Below are positions 8,136-16,851 of a stretch of 43,416 nt of DNA, piece after piece; position 1 is the first letter of the stretch; each line of letters begins with the position of its first letter. This DNA comes from an uncultured Granulosicoccaceae bacterium (lineage in GTDB: Bacteria; Pseudomonadota; Gammaproteobacteria; Granulosicoccales; Granulosicoccaceae). The stretch covers positions 1 through 43,416 of the forward strand of contig CALJAA010000167.1 in the NCBI GenBank assembly GCA_938028465.1, given 5' to 3'. Made by a program: the position numbers and the translations under genes. A model generated the notes under the pieces. It worked only from the letters and a program-made list of their open reading frames with translations, made no database searches and had not been told where the DNA came from.

Positions 8136-9347
8136 GTGCTACTCGACTTCTTCTATCGAATGCGTGCCGAAGGCTTACCGGTTTCTACGGGTGAGTACTT
8201 AAGCCTGCTTGATGGCATGTCAAAGCAACTAGGGGTATACGATCTTAATCATTTTTATAACTTCTCGCGCCTGTGCCTGATCAAAGACGAATCCCTCTAC
8301 GATCAATTTGATCAAGTCTTCCAACACTACTGGGCCGGCAAAGAGAAGTTGTTTGATGACACACTAAAACAAATACCCGACGAGTGGCTCAAGTTAAAAG
8401 ATCCTTCATCACTGACGGATGAACAAAAAGCCATGGTTGAGGCCATGGGTGGTTGGGATAAGCTGATGAAAACGCTTGAGGAAAGGATGAAAGAGCAAAC
8501 TGACCGGCATCAAGGTGGCAGTAAATGGATCGGCACCGGCGGCACCTCCCCGTTTGGCCACGGCGGTTACAACCCTGAGGGCGTCCGCATTGGTGGCGAA
8601 TCTAAACACCGGCGTGCCGTAAAGGTGTGGGAGCAACGGCGTTTTAAAGATTTAGATGGCAACCAAGAGCTTGGCACACGTAATTTTAAAATGGCCTTAC
8701 GCAAGTTGCGCCGTCTAGCACGCGATGGCAAGCCCGATACCTTAGACATGGATAACACCATCCGCTCTACGGCCAAAAATGCCGGCATGCTGGATATCAA
8801 AATGCGAGCTGAGCGCCGCAATAGCGTCAAGGTATTGCTGTTACTCGATATCGGTGGTTCGATGGATTATCACAGTGCAATATGCGAAACACTGTTTTCA
8901 GCTGTTAAAGCTGAGTTTAAACATCTTGAGCATTTGTATTTTCATAACTTCATTTACGAAAAACTCTGGCGCAACAATAGCCGTCGACATACCGATACCA
9001 TCAGTTTGAACGAGCTCATGCGCACATACAATTCGAGTTATAAATTGATTCTTGTCGGGGATGCCACTATGAGCCCGTACGAAATCGCCATGCCAGGAGG
9101 CAGTGTCGAGCATTGGAACGAAGAAGCTGGCAGTGTTTGGTTTAATCGTTTACTCACCGCCTTCCCCAATTGCGTATGGCTAAACCCCGAGAGCCCCGAC
9201 TATTGGCATCGCACTCAGTCCATTCAAATGACCCATCAGCTGATGCAAGGCCGTATGCATAGCCTGAGTGTTGACGGCATCCAACAAGCCATTGACACCC
9301 TAAAAACCCCAATTAGTAAAAATCCTAGCGTCCACGGCGACGATTAA
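8136..9347 (+). CDS. VWA domain-containing protein (CoxE-like), partner of the MoxR ATPase
   Basis: Cytosolic protein of 403 residues without signal peptide. An N-terminal helical region (about 1-125) is followed by a Gly-rich linker (GTGGTSPFGHGGYNPEG, about 133-149) and a basic segment, then a VWA domain from about 230. Its metal-ion-dependent adhesion site reads LLLLDIGGSMD, that is Asp238-x-Gly-x-Ser242 instead of the classical DxSxS, so the second ligand is altered. The later acidic position may be in LVGDATMSPYE. It starts with GTG at 8136, six bases after the MoxR stop, so the two are almost certainly co-translated. Family knowledge: such pairs act together as metal insertion or chaperone complexes. 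Its client here is unknown. Confidence 0.85.
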   Translation: MLLDFFYRMRAEGLPVSTGEYLSLLDGMSKQLGVYDLNHFYNFSRLCLIKDESLYDQFDQVFQHYWAGKEKLFDDTLKQIPDEWLKLKDPSSLTDEQKAMVEAMGGWDKLMKTLEERMKEQTDRHQGGSKWIGTGGTSPFGHGGYNPEGVRIGGESKHRRAVKVWEQRRFKDLDGNQELGTRNFKMALRKLRRLARDGKPDTLDMDNTIRSTAKNAGMLDIKMRAERRNSVKVLLLLDIGGSMDYHSAICETLFSAVKAEFKHLEHLYFHNFIYEKLWRNNSRRHTDTISLNELMRTYNSSYKLILVGDATMSPYEIAMPGGSVEHWNEEAGSVWFNRLLTAFPNCVWLNPESPDYWHRTQSIQMTHQLMQGRMHSLSVDGIQQAIDTLKTPISKNPSVHGDD

Positions 9348-9454
9348 GCAAGGCCACAAGCCGCTTTTTCATTGGCCTGTAAGCAATTTCCATCTAGCAA
9401 AACCAAACCCCTGCAACCACCCTTTTCCGGATCAGTTCTTGCACCTCAAATAAC

Positions 9455-9535
9455 GCGGTGCTGACAGTATTTCGGGATACTAAATCAGACGGCTAAAACC
9501 GAATACTTCGTTAAGCCGAAAACTAGCAGCACCGC
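9455..9535 (+). other. Predicted three-way-junction structured element upstream of the lipoprotein gene
   Basis: An outer stem is formed by GCGGTGCTG (9455-9463) and CAGCACCGC (9527-9535), an exact 9-bp match. Inside lie two further hairpins: AGTAT/ATACT (9466-9470 and 9477-9481, loop TTCGGG) and CGGCT/AGCCG (9490-9494 and 9514-9518). A T-rich run (ATTTTATCTTT) follows. It could be a 5' leader element, a small RNA with a weak terminator, or the terminator of the VWA gene. No known riboswitch consensus was recognised. Only folding by eye supports it. Confidence 0.4.
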
Positions 9536-9568
9536 ATTTTATCTTTCCTCCAGGACGGTAGAACGCAA

Positions 9569-11068
9569 TTGACTCCTAAGATCATGACTTTGAACGCTTC
9601 AAGCATGCGCCGCTTGTTAAGTGTTTGCGCACTGTTTGCATTAACCGCTTGCGATACATCAAAAACACTTGTGGAAACTGAAAGGCCATTGGCCGACCCA
9701 GTGTCTGAAGAAGCAGATTTGAGTAACGATATCCTTATCGCACCAGCAGCACCGCCGCTTGACATTAACTATAGCGATCTATCGCTGAGGTTTTCATGGC
9801 AAGCGCCTGCGGATACCAGTACGGTTAGGCTTTTTGGATTTAACACTACAACCGCCACAGAGGAGCTGATAAGCGATCAAATTAGCGCAAGCGATAATAG
9901 CTACACGATGGCTATTGATCCAAAGGAAACCGATCTTAACGATTGGCTATACAGCATAGAGCTGTGTTCAGACACCAACTGCATTAGCTCCTACCGAACT
10001 GCGGTTAACGTGCCACCAGCGGCAGCACAAGTTAACCTTGCCGAAGGCGCGGACGGCGTTCTATGGCAACCCACACTTAATCAGGCCGGTAATGTATTAG
10101 TCGCAGTTAGCAACGATGTGCAAAGCGCGGAAGTACACTTCAAAACACCTAATGGTTGGGTTTTCGCCAATAGCATTAAACCCACTGGGTTAAGCGGCAA
10201 TGAGGGCAACACGGTAGATGTTGCCATGTCAGACAATGGCGACACCATAGCTATTGCTGTGCACCAGCCGCAAGATAGCCAAATCAATATCAGCCTATTT
10301 GATCGTTTAGGCGAGGCCTGGGTTGAAACAAGCCAATGGGATACAGCCTATGAAGCAGTTAAAAACCCAGCGTCAACCAATCTCATTGCCATGGCTGGTG
10401 ATGCCACTGCGATGATGGCACTAAACCAAGATGGACTGACTCGCTATACGCGAGAAAATTTAGACTATGTTGTAACAAGCACCCTATTAAGTGATGCACA
10501 CGTGTTGACGTGGGACGCCTCCCCAGATCTTACCCATTTAGCTTGGCTTAGCCAAAAAGCCGGTGAAGACATCGTGCTCACCCGCTCAACGTTTGGTGTT
10601 GAGGCGTATGCGCAAGCGTTTATTACTACGGGCATGCCCCTAAGCAATACATTAGGCGCGAGCATCCAAATAAATAGCCAAGGCGATGAAATCCTACTTG
10701 CCGGCTGGCAAAACGAAGGCAAGCTACAAGCATCGCCTACTATCTGGCATGCCGCACTGACTAACGATTCCTTATCCGTATTTTCTGTTCAGAGTGAGGC
10801 CTACTCGGGGGACGCATCTGCGCAACTGATATTGGGCAGTAGTGATGATTTGCAAACCAGTTACCTCAGCTGGAGCGACAACGGCCAACAGCAAATCGAA
10901 ATCTACCAGATGAACAAGCAAAGCTTGGTTCAAGGCTTCGATCTTTATAGCGCCTTACTACTTACCCAACCGTCATACGAATTGGCCATCAGTGGTAACG
11001 GCAGCAGCCTAAGCTGGGCCAGTAATTCAGTTTTCACATTAGAACAGCGGCGCAGTAGCGTTCGTTAA
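9569..11068 (+). CDS. Predicted lipoprotein of unknown function
   Basis: I do not recognise this family. The N-terminus carries a lipoprotein signal: MRRLLSVCALFALTAC with lipobox LTAC, so the mature protein starts at Cys and is lipid-anchored; the residue after Cys is Asp, which in enterobacteria would favour the inner membrane. A region of about 100 residues (DLSLRFSWQAPADTSTVRLF onward, ending at ELCSDTNC) looks like a fibronectin-III-type beta sandwich. The rest has recurring blocks such as VDVAMSDNGDTIAIAV and LSWSDNGQQQIEIY, suggesting a beta-propeller. The start is uncertain: TTG at 9569 has AGGA 13 nt upstream; ATG at 9584 and ATG at 9605 are alternatives, and 9605 gives the most typical signal length. 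Confidence 0.7.
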   Translation: MTPKIMTLNASSMRRLLSVCALFALTACDTSKTLVETERPLADPVSEEADLSNDILIAPAAPPLDINYSDLSLRFSWQAPADTSTVRLFGFNTTTATEELISDQISASDNSYTMAIDPKETDLNDWLYSIELCSDTNCISSYRTAVNVPPAAAQVNLAEGADGVLWQPTLNQAGNVLVAVSNDVQSAEVHFKTPNGWVFANSIKPTGLSGNEGNTVDVAMSDNGDTIAIAVHQPQDSQINISLFDRLGEAWVETSQWDTAYEAVKNPASTNLIAMAGDATAMMALNQDGLTRYTRENLDYVVTSTLLSDAHVLTWDASPDLTHLAWLSQKAGEDIVLTRSTFGVEAYAQAFITTGMPLSNTLGASIQINSQGDEILLAGWQNEGKLQASPTIWHAALTNDSLSVFSVQSEAYSGDASAQLILGSSDDLQTSYLSWSDNGQQQIEIYQMNKQSLVQGFDLYSALLLTQPSYELAISGNGSSLSWASNSVFTLEQRRSSVR

Positions 11069-11132
11069 TCTAGGGCGATGTTAGACTAGCAGCATTACAC
11101 TCAAAGCTAGTTTGCTAAATAAGTAGTGCAGC

Positions 11133-12092
11133 ATGATTCCGAGTCGCGCCAAAAAAACCATGTGTGCCGAGTTCCAGCAACTGCTGATCGGCTTTGCTAC
11201 CGAACTCGACACTGAAGCCGAACCCACAACGAAACAACTTCGAGAGCGTTATCGCGAACAAGTATTGAGCTTTAATGGGCCGATAGATAATTCAATTGCA
11301 ACGCGTGATCTAAGCATTACCGGGCGCGACGGCAACAGCATTACGCTACGCGTGTTTACTCCCCCATCAACTAACGGCTCGCTACCGACTTGCCTATTTA
11401 TTCACGGTGGTGGCTGGGTAGTCGGTGATTTGGATACACACGCTGGCATCTGCGCAGACGTTGTTAAACAAACTGGCAGCAAAGTTATAGCAGTTGACTA
11501 CCGACTCTCCCCTGAATCGGTTTTCCCAGATGCGTTAAACGATTGTATCGATGCCCTGCATTACATCGTCGAACACGCGGATGAGCTGCAAATACGCCCC
11601 GATAAAATCAGCCTTATGGGCGATAGTGCTGGCGGTAATCTTTGTGCAGCGTTAGCCATGGCCAATCGTTCTAGCGATAGTGCTATCGAGATTGCATCGC
11701 AGATATTAATCTATCCAGGCTTAAGTGCAGACAGCACCTTGCCCTCCTTTGATGAAAATGAAGATATACCCGGCTTAAGCCGAAGCGATATGGCTTATTA
11801 TTTTCAAAGCTATATTGGTGGTACAACACTACCCGATGAACTGGCAGCACCATTAACCGCAACCGATTTTTCTGAGTTACCGGCAAGCTTTATCAGCGTG
11901 GCTGAGTTTGACCCATTGCGTGATGACGGTATCGAATATGCGCGTAAGCTAAAAGTTGCTGGCAACTCGGTTGTTATTTATACTGAAAAAGGCTTGGGCC
12001 ATAGCTGGCTTTGGGTACGTAATAGGTCTGAGGCAGCTAAGGGTGCTATGCAACGTGCTTGTGAGTTTTTAAAAGCTGTTAATTTTACGTAG
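11133..12092 (+). CDS. Alpha/beta hydrolase, hormone-sensitive-lipase family (esterase family IV)
   Basis: Carboxylesterase of about 319 residues. The oxyanion-hole motif is FIHGGGWVVGD (HGGG at 91-94), the nucleophile elbow is GDSAGG (Ser165), the acid is most likely Asp260 in AEFDPLRDDG and the base is His290 in GLGHSW. An N-terminal cap helix region precedes the core, as in HSL-like esterases. The block VDYRLSPESVFPDALNDC is the usual family signature after strand 4. No signal peptide, so cytosolic. Substrate is not predictable; family members prefer short-chain acyl esters. The start could also be the ATG at 11160. It converges with the response-regulator gene, six bases apart. Confidence 0.88.
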   Translation: MIPSRAKKTMCAEFQQLLIGFATELDTEAEPTTKQLRERYREQVLSFNGPIDNSIATRDLSITGRDGNSITLRVFTPPSTNGSLPTCLFIHGGGWVVGDLDTHAGICADVVKQTGSKVIAVDYRLSPESVFPDALNDCIDALHYIVEHADELQIRPDKISLMGDSAGGNLCAALAMANRSSDSAIEIASQILIYPGLSADSTLPSFDENEDIPGLSRSDMAYYFQSYIGGTTLPDELAAPLTATDFSELPASFISVAEFDPLRDDGIEYARKLKVAGNSVVIYTEKGLGHSWLWVRNRSEAAKGAMQRACEFLKAVNFT

Positions 12093-12097
12093 CTGGC

Positions 12098-13756
12098 TTA
12101 TCGCCCTTGACCTGGATAAACCGGCAACATCTTCTTCACATCCAACAGCAATGCTTGATTGCTACCGCGCTTACTCACTAAATCGACACCGAGTGATACC
12201 CGCTGCAGCAGCTCGTTACTCGTTAATGCTGCATTGTTTGCAAGGCCAATTAAACAGGCAGTTGATTGCAGTGCCTGATCATTCCCGGGCAACTGCACAG
12301 CGTTACACAACTGCATCAGCTTGCGCGTCATCAGATACCCTTCGGGTTCTGTTTTATGCCGCAAGATAAACGCTAAGCGGTTATCGGCGATACGAGCCAT
12401 GTGCTTGGGCAGTTTGTAAAAGCCCAACAAATCTTCTTCGAGCTGCTGGTAGTCTTCGTTGGCAAGATCTTGATCGTGATTATCAACCTCAACCAATAAC
12501 AGGCTAACAAACCCTTCAGGGCTACTCTGTTTCATTAAGTACTGACCGAGGCACTCTAAAAAGTCGGCGCCACGTGGAAAACGTTCAACCATCGCCACAT
12601 TGAGCGCGCTAGCTCGTGCATTGGCAGCAGTGTCTTCTTCGCGTTGTTGCAGGTATAGCAATATCTCGTTTGCGCTTCCTATGGCCTGTTTTCTAAATCG
12701 CAAAGGCATAGAGTGATCTTTGGACATCGTCCACATGACATCGTGCCATTGATCTGTTTCCCCTGCAAAGCCTGTAGAACCTAAAAATTCTGTAACGGGT
12801 GTGCCGATTAGCGCTTCGTCTGTCGCTTGCTTGAGTAAGCCTAGCGCTTTGGGACTAGCGTAACTGATTCTATGTTTGCCATCTACAAGTAAGGTGGCAC
12901 CTGCCAGAGTATCAACAATTTTGTCGAGACTGATACGGCTGTTTATGAGTGCTTCTCGCTGCCTAATGATGCGCGATAAGGCATCGACTCTAGACAGAAT
13001 CAATTCACTCGATTCGTTTTTGAACATGCATTCAACAGCACCTGCGCGTAAGCTGCGCTTGATGATGTGATCAGAGTAAGTGCCGGTTAACATCGCACAC
13101 GTGATATTGCCGGTGGCCGGATCGTGGGTTAGCTCACGGCAAAGTACATCGCCTGAACCGTCTTGAAGATAAAAATCCAGAATAGCCAAATCCATTTGAG
13201 TGGCCTTAGCCAGCGCTACTGCTTCATCGTGAGTCGCAGCTAGCGTGACGCGATAACCTTGTAACTCGAACATGTCGCGCAAGGCATAGCGGATACTAAT
13301 GGAATCATCGACCACCAACAGATGGATATCGTTGTTATCGAATTTGGGGTTAACTTCTTGTGGGCCGCTATCGCTTGACGCTAACATTCGCGAAAGCTGA
13401 CCTTCAACGTTTTGATATTCTTTCCAGGAGACTAAACTGGTGGTTTCTCGCCCTGCAACCCAAGCGCGTGTTGAGGAACGCATATCAGTGGACATCACCA
13501 CAACGGGTAGATCAGCAAATTCGTCTTGTTCGAGCACTTGTGCGAACTCATCTGCGTCAGCATCTGGCACAGCAGGCCAGCCGAGCAAAACGCCGGCGTA
13601 GTCGCCCTCAAAAGCGCGGAATTGTTCATTCAGCGCGTCCTTGGCTTGACGGTACTCCTCTAGAGCGTCCACCTCATAGCCCAACGATTGCGCATAATCT
13701 TCTAAGACATAGCGCATCGTGGCAGAGGGTTCCACCAACAGCAATTTGGTATTCAT
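12098..13756 (-). CDS. Double-receiver response regulator with PAS-like and degenerate GGDEF-like domains
   Basis: Signalling protein of 552 residues. Domain 1 (about 1-125) has the receiver fold but is a pseudo-receiver: the strand that should carry the phospho-Asp reads GVLLGWP and the acidic pair is missing. Domain 2 (about 143-262) is a complete receiver: acidic pair in LLVVDDS (150-151), phospho-Asp194 in LAILDFYLQDG and Lys246 in CMFKNES. A PAS-like region follows (about 275-370). The C-terminal 410-540 resembles a GGDEF domain in outline, but the signature position reads ARIADNRLAF, so cyclase activity is not expected; it ends like GGDEF proteins in LLQRVSLGVDLVSKRGSNQ. It may sense phosphorylation and act by binding. 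The partner kinase is not adjacent. Confidence 0.75.
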   Translation of the reverse strand: MNTKLLLVEPSATMRYVLEDYAQSLGYEVDALEEYRQAKDALNEQFRAFEGDYAGVLLGWPAVPDADADEFAQVLEQDEFADLPVVVMSTDMRSSTRAWVAGRETTSLVSWKEYQNVEGQLSRMLASSDSGPQEVNPKFDNNDIHLLVVDDSISIRYALRDMFELQGYRVTLAATHDEAVALAKATQMDLAILDFYLQDGSGDVLCRELTHDPATGNITCAMLTGTYSDHIIKRSLRAGAVECMFKNESSELILSRVDALSRIIRQREALINSRISLDKIVDTLAGATLLVDGKHRISYASPKALGLLKQATDEALIGTPVTEFLGSTGFAGETDQWHDVMWTMSKDHSMPLRFRKQAIGSANEILLYLQQREEDTAANARASALNVAMVERFPRGADFLECLGQYLMKQSSPEGFVSLLLVEVDNHDQDLANEDYQQLEEDLLGFYKLPKHMARIADNRLAFILRHKTEPEGYLMTRKLMQLCNAVQLPGNDQALQSTACLIGLANNAALTSNELLQRVSLGVDLVSKRGSNQALLLDVKKMLPVYPGQGR

Positions 13757-13877
13757 GGCTCGCAGTTCACTCGATATGCTCTGTCACTGCAAAATACGCA
13801 CTAGAATACCCAGCAAACGTGCGCACCACCAAGAACGTGTGTGATTCGTGTCACATTTCCCAAATAGAGAGGGCACT

Positions 13878-15080
13878 ATGCCACTGAAATGGACTGGACC
13901 AAGGCAATTCAGCATCGATCCCCGCTCGCCGGCGTGCTATTTGGACCCGTACACCATCTACCAAGAACTGCACTCCGTGCCTGGGCCGGTGTATTGGAAT
14001 GACTACGGTCTTTGGTGTTTAACCGATTATGAGCAAGTGGATAGCACCTTAAAAAGTTCTGCCTTTGCTCGGCTGCCTAGCAATCAACAGCAACCAAGTT
14101 ACCCTGCCCATCTACAGCACTTTGCGCGAGTGGAGAAACATTCACTACTAGCGTTGGAAGCACCACACCACACCCGATTAAGACGCAGCCTAAATCGTTC
14201 GTTTGTGGCAAAAGAAATGAATAAGCTTGCGCCGTTCATCCAACAACACGCTAACGCTTGCATCGACGAGCTGATGCAACAAGGCAGCGCAGAACTATTA
14301 CAAGACTATGCGGCACCTATACCGGTGCGAGTGATCGCGGGGATGCTCGGTGTACCACCCGAAGAATCACAACAGCTTCTCGATTGGTCACACACCATGG
14401 TTAAGGTTTATACACTAACCCAAAACAAAGATGACGAGCTAGCAGCAGACAACGCGGCCCACGAGTTTGATCAACGACTGCAAAGATTAATAAACGAAAA
14501 ACGCAAACTGCCCAGTGACGATTTACTTTCATCCTGGATACATGAGCATGAGCTTAGCGATGAAGAAATGATCTCATTGGCAATACTGTTGCTAAATGCC
14601 GGGCATGAAGCCACTGTGCATCAATTAGGTAATGCCATCAATTTATTAATTGAACATCCGGAGCACCAAGCACTATTAATGGAATCAGATAAACAGGCGG
14701 ATGCCGTAGTAGCAGAGGCGCTCCGTTTTGACCCGCCGCTGCATTTATTTACGCGCTATGCACAAAACGATATTGACATAGGGAACGGTGTCAAGCTTAA
14801 ACAGGACGAGCAAATCGCCTTGCTGTTGGCCTCAGCTAATCGCGACCCAGAACGCTTTGGTCACGCTGATCAGTTTATCCCCACCCGAAGCGATGGTGCG
14901 ACGCTTGCACTCGGTGCCGGCACTCACTTTTGTGTTGGTGCCTATTTATCAAAATTGGAATTACGTATTGCATTGCAAGTGTTGTTTAAAAGGCTACCCA
15001 ATCTTGCGCTGCAATCACCCACCCAATACAAAGATAGTTTTCACTTTCATGGCTTGGATAAGCTCCAAGTAACTTGGTAG
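13878..15080 (+). CDS. Cytochrome P450
   Basis: Soluble bacterial cytochrome P450, 400 residues from the chosen start. The I-helix oxygen-activation motif is LLNAGHEATVHQLGN (AGHEAT at 241-246), the K-helix ExxR is EALR (280-283), and the heme-ligand loop is LALGAGTHFCVGA with Cys352. The usual Phe that opens the loop (FGxGxHxCxG) is Leu here. It lacks a membrane anchor, as expected for a class I enzyme needing ferredoxin and reductase, neither of which is in the window. The ATG at 13878 has GAGAGG a few bases upstream; an upstream in-frame ATG (13848) has no such site. The substrate is unknown; the lack of neighbouring biosynthesis genes suggests a stand-alone hydroxylase. It is divergent from the response regulator. 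Confidence 0.92.
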   Translation: MPLKWTGPRQFSIDPRSPACYLDPYTIYQELHSVPGPVYWNDYGLWCLTDYEQVDSTLKSSAFARLPSNQQQPSYPAHLQHFARVEKHSLLALEAPHHTRLRRSLNRSFVAKEMNKLAPFIQQHANACIDELMQQGSAELLQDYAAPIPVRVIAGMLGVPPEESQQLLDWSHTMVKVYTLTQNKDDELAADNAAHEFDQRLQRLINEKRKLPSDDLLSSWIHEHELSDEEMISLAILLLNAGHEATVHQLGNAINLLIEHPEHQALLMESDKQADAVVAEALRFDPPLHLFTRYAQNDIDIGNGVKLKQDEQIALLLASANRDPERFGHADQFIPTRSDGATLALGAGTHFCVGAYLSKLELRIALQVLFKRLPNLALQSPTQYKDSFHFHGLDKLQVTW

Positions 15081-15134
15081 AAGGCCGCCTACTCCCTTAT
15101 GCAACAAAAATAGGATAAAGAAACCGCACACTTC

Positions 15135-16052
15135 TTATTGCAAACAGCTCGCTAGGGTCTCACCCACTTCTATCAATAGCTCATTATAAAGTTCGGCTCC
15201 TAGATCAAGCTTTGCGCCCAACACATCAACCGTGACTAACGACGCTGTTGGTGCCACGGACCGGACCAAGCTTGCATTAAATTGCGGCTCACCCAATACG
15301 CAAGTGATGCCTTCTTTTTTTACTAGGATTCTTACACGCGCGACTCGAGCCGGGCCAGGCCTCCCCGCATCGGATGCTGCGATTGCGCCCAACGCATTCA
15401 ACCCAAAACGTTGTTCAAAATATTGAAACGAATCGTGGTACACCAAAAAAGGCCTACCCGCCAATGGTTCAAGCGTTGCCTTTAACTGATCATGAGTTGC
15501 GGTCAATACCGCCCGGGCAGTTGTTGCGTTCTGCTGGTATAACTCTGCGCGTTGCGGATCAAACCGTGCAAGTGCTGTAGCGATAACATCGAGCCATAGC
15601 AACGCGTTGTTCGGATCTAACCACGCATGCGGATCATATCCGTGCTCATGGGCATCACCGTGCTGATGAGCGGCAAAATACGGATCATCACGTGCAGGCA
15701 GTAGTACAACATTCTCAGCCTCAAGCAATGAAACAATTTGAGCATTCGCGGCGAGGTTCCGCAACGGACCATCCAGCCAAGGAGTCAGTTCACTCCCTAC
15801 CCTGATAACGATGTCGGCTTTAGAGAGCGCCTTCGCAACCGATGGGCGTAATGAAAAATCGTGTGGTGTGGCATTACCGCTTATTAGCACCTCGACTGAC
15901 CCAACATCACCCAAAACCTGACTCACCAAGGAGTGTATCGGGGCAATATCCGTGACCACGCGCGGAGCCTCAGCCTGAGCCGCGCCAGCCAATAGCAGCG
16001 ACCACAGTGACAACAGTAGTGATTTCGATAAAAAGGTGCGAAAAGTGAACAA
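15135..16052 (-). CDS. znuA: Zinc ABC transporter periplasmic binding protein ZnuA
   Basis: Zinc-capturing lipocalin-unrelated cluster-9 binding protein of 305 residues. A Sec signal peptide (LLLSLWSLLLAGAAQA) is followed by the mature start EAPRVVTDIAPIHSLV. Zinc ligands expected in the family are present: His in NATPHDFSL, His in YDPHAWLDP, His in LVYHDSFQYFE and Asp in LVTVDVLGA. The loop that is His/Asp-rich in ZnuA proteins is short here (HQHGDAHEHGYD, about residues 130-141). It is divergent from znuC, with a 17-bp palindrome in the 70-bp gap, and converges with the P450 gene. Binding-protein identity and metal are well supported by motifs and by the partner genes. Confidence 0.95.
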   Translation of the reverse strand: MFTFRTFLSKSLLLSLWSLLLAGAAQAEAPRVVTDIAPIHSLVSQVLGDVGSVEVLISGNATPHDFSLRPSVAKALSKADIVIRVGSELTPWLDGPLRNLAANAQIVSLLEAENVVLLPARDDPYFAAHQHGDAHEHGYDPHAWLDPNNALLWLDVIATALARFDPQRAELYQQNATTARAVLTATHDQLKATLEPLAGRPFLVYHDSFQYFEQRFGLNALGAIAASDAGRPGPARVARVRILVKKEGITCVLGEPQFNASLVRSVAPTASLVTVDVLGAKLDLGAELYNELLIEVGETLASCLQ

Positions 16053-16079
16053 GAGTGTTACCGATGAAGAGCTTTGACG

Positions 16080-16096
16080 TATGATGCTCCATCATA
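16080..16096. promoter_or_regulatory. Candidate Zur operator between znuA and znuC
   Basis: TATGATG-CTC-CATCATA is a perfect 7-bp-arm palindrome placed 27 bp from the znuA start and 26 bp from the znuC start, so it can control both directions. The position and the AT-rich dyad fit Zur, the zinc-sensing Fur-family repressor that controls znu genes in gammaproteobacteria. The sequence differs from the E. coli Zur consensus, so the assignment rests on position and symmetry. Confidence 0.55.
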
Positions 16097-16122
16097 TCAC
16101 TCGGTTCCACTAGCGTTTCACC

Positions 16123-16851
16123 ATGAGCCTGCTTTCTGTTTCGGATCTGTCAGTCGAATTGGCAGGTAACACCATTTTGCACGATGTCGCATTGCACATC
16201 GATCGCCGCGAGATAGTCACGATCGTTGGCCCCAATGGCTCGGGTAAATCCACCTTATTGCGCACCATAGTCGGCGCCATCAAACCCACTGCGGGTTCCA
16301 TTAAGCGCGAGTCCAAGTTGGCAATCGGGTATGTGCCACAGCATTTGCGTATCGACCCTACCCTGCCCATTACGGTCAGACGATTTTTAGACTTGCCCAA
16401 ACCTGTATGCGGTGCTGACGCAGCCCAAGCACTAAAGCAGGTGGGTACCACCAATCTAGAAAGTCGACAACTCACTGAACTCTCGGGTGGCCAGTTTCAG
16501 CGCGTCCTATTAGCAAGAGCATTAATTGGCAAGCCCGATTTATTAATATTAGATGAAGCCACGCAAGGCCTAGATCAACTCGGCTCTGCAGCGTTTTACC
16601 AATTAATCGATACGATACGCAACGAAATCGATTGCGCCGTATTGATGGTGAGCCATGAACTACACGTTGTGATGGCAGCATCAGATCGAGTCATTTGTTT
16701 AAATGGCCATGTGTGCTGTGAAGGCCACCCAGAACAAGTGGTATCAGCGCCTGAATACCGCGCCTTGTTTGGTAGCGGCACTCAGGGCGCACTGGCACTT
16801 TATCGGCATGAGCACAGCCATTCTCACGACGCCGACGGTAACTGCGAGTGA
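16123..16851 (+). CDS. znuC: Zinc ABC transporter ATP-binding protein ZnuC
   Basis: ATPase of the ZnuABC importer, 242 residues. Walker A is GPNGSGKST, the Q loop is in IGYVPQHLRID, the signature is LSGGQFQRVLLARAL, Walker B is LLILDEATQGLD and the H-loop is VSHELHVV. The D/E pair is complete. As usual for ZnuC the C-terminus is His-rich (RHEHSHSHDADG), a possible zinc-binding tail. The stop overlaps the znuB GTG start (GTGA), so the two are translationally coupled. Normal length. Confidence 0.95.
   Translation: MSLLSVSDLSVELAGNTILHDVALHIDRREIVTIVGPNGSGKSTLLRTIVGAIKPTAGSIKRESKLAIGYVPQHLRIDPTLPITVRRFLDLPKPVCGADAAQALKQVGTTNLESRQLTELSGGQFQRVLLARALIGKPDLLILDEATQGLDQLGSAAFYQLIDTIRNEIDCAVLMVSHELHVVMAASDRVICLNGHVCCEGHPEQVVSAPEYRALFGSGTQGALALYRHEHSHSHDADGNCE

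Noticed and set aside
9455..9535. Integron attC site
   Set aside because: It folds like a stem but lacks the RYYYAAC and GTTRRRY end boxes, and no integrase or cassette is nearby.
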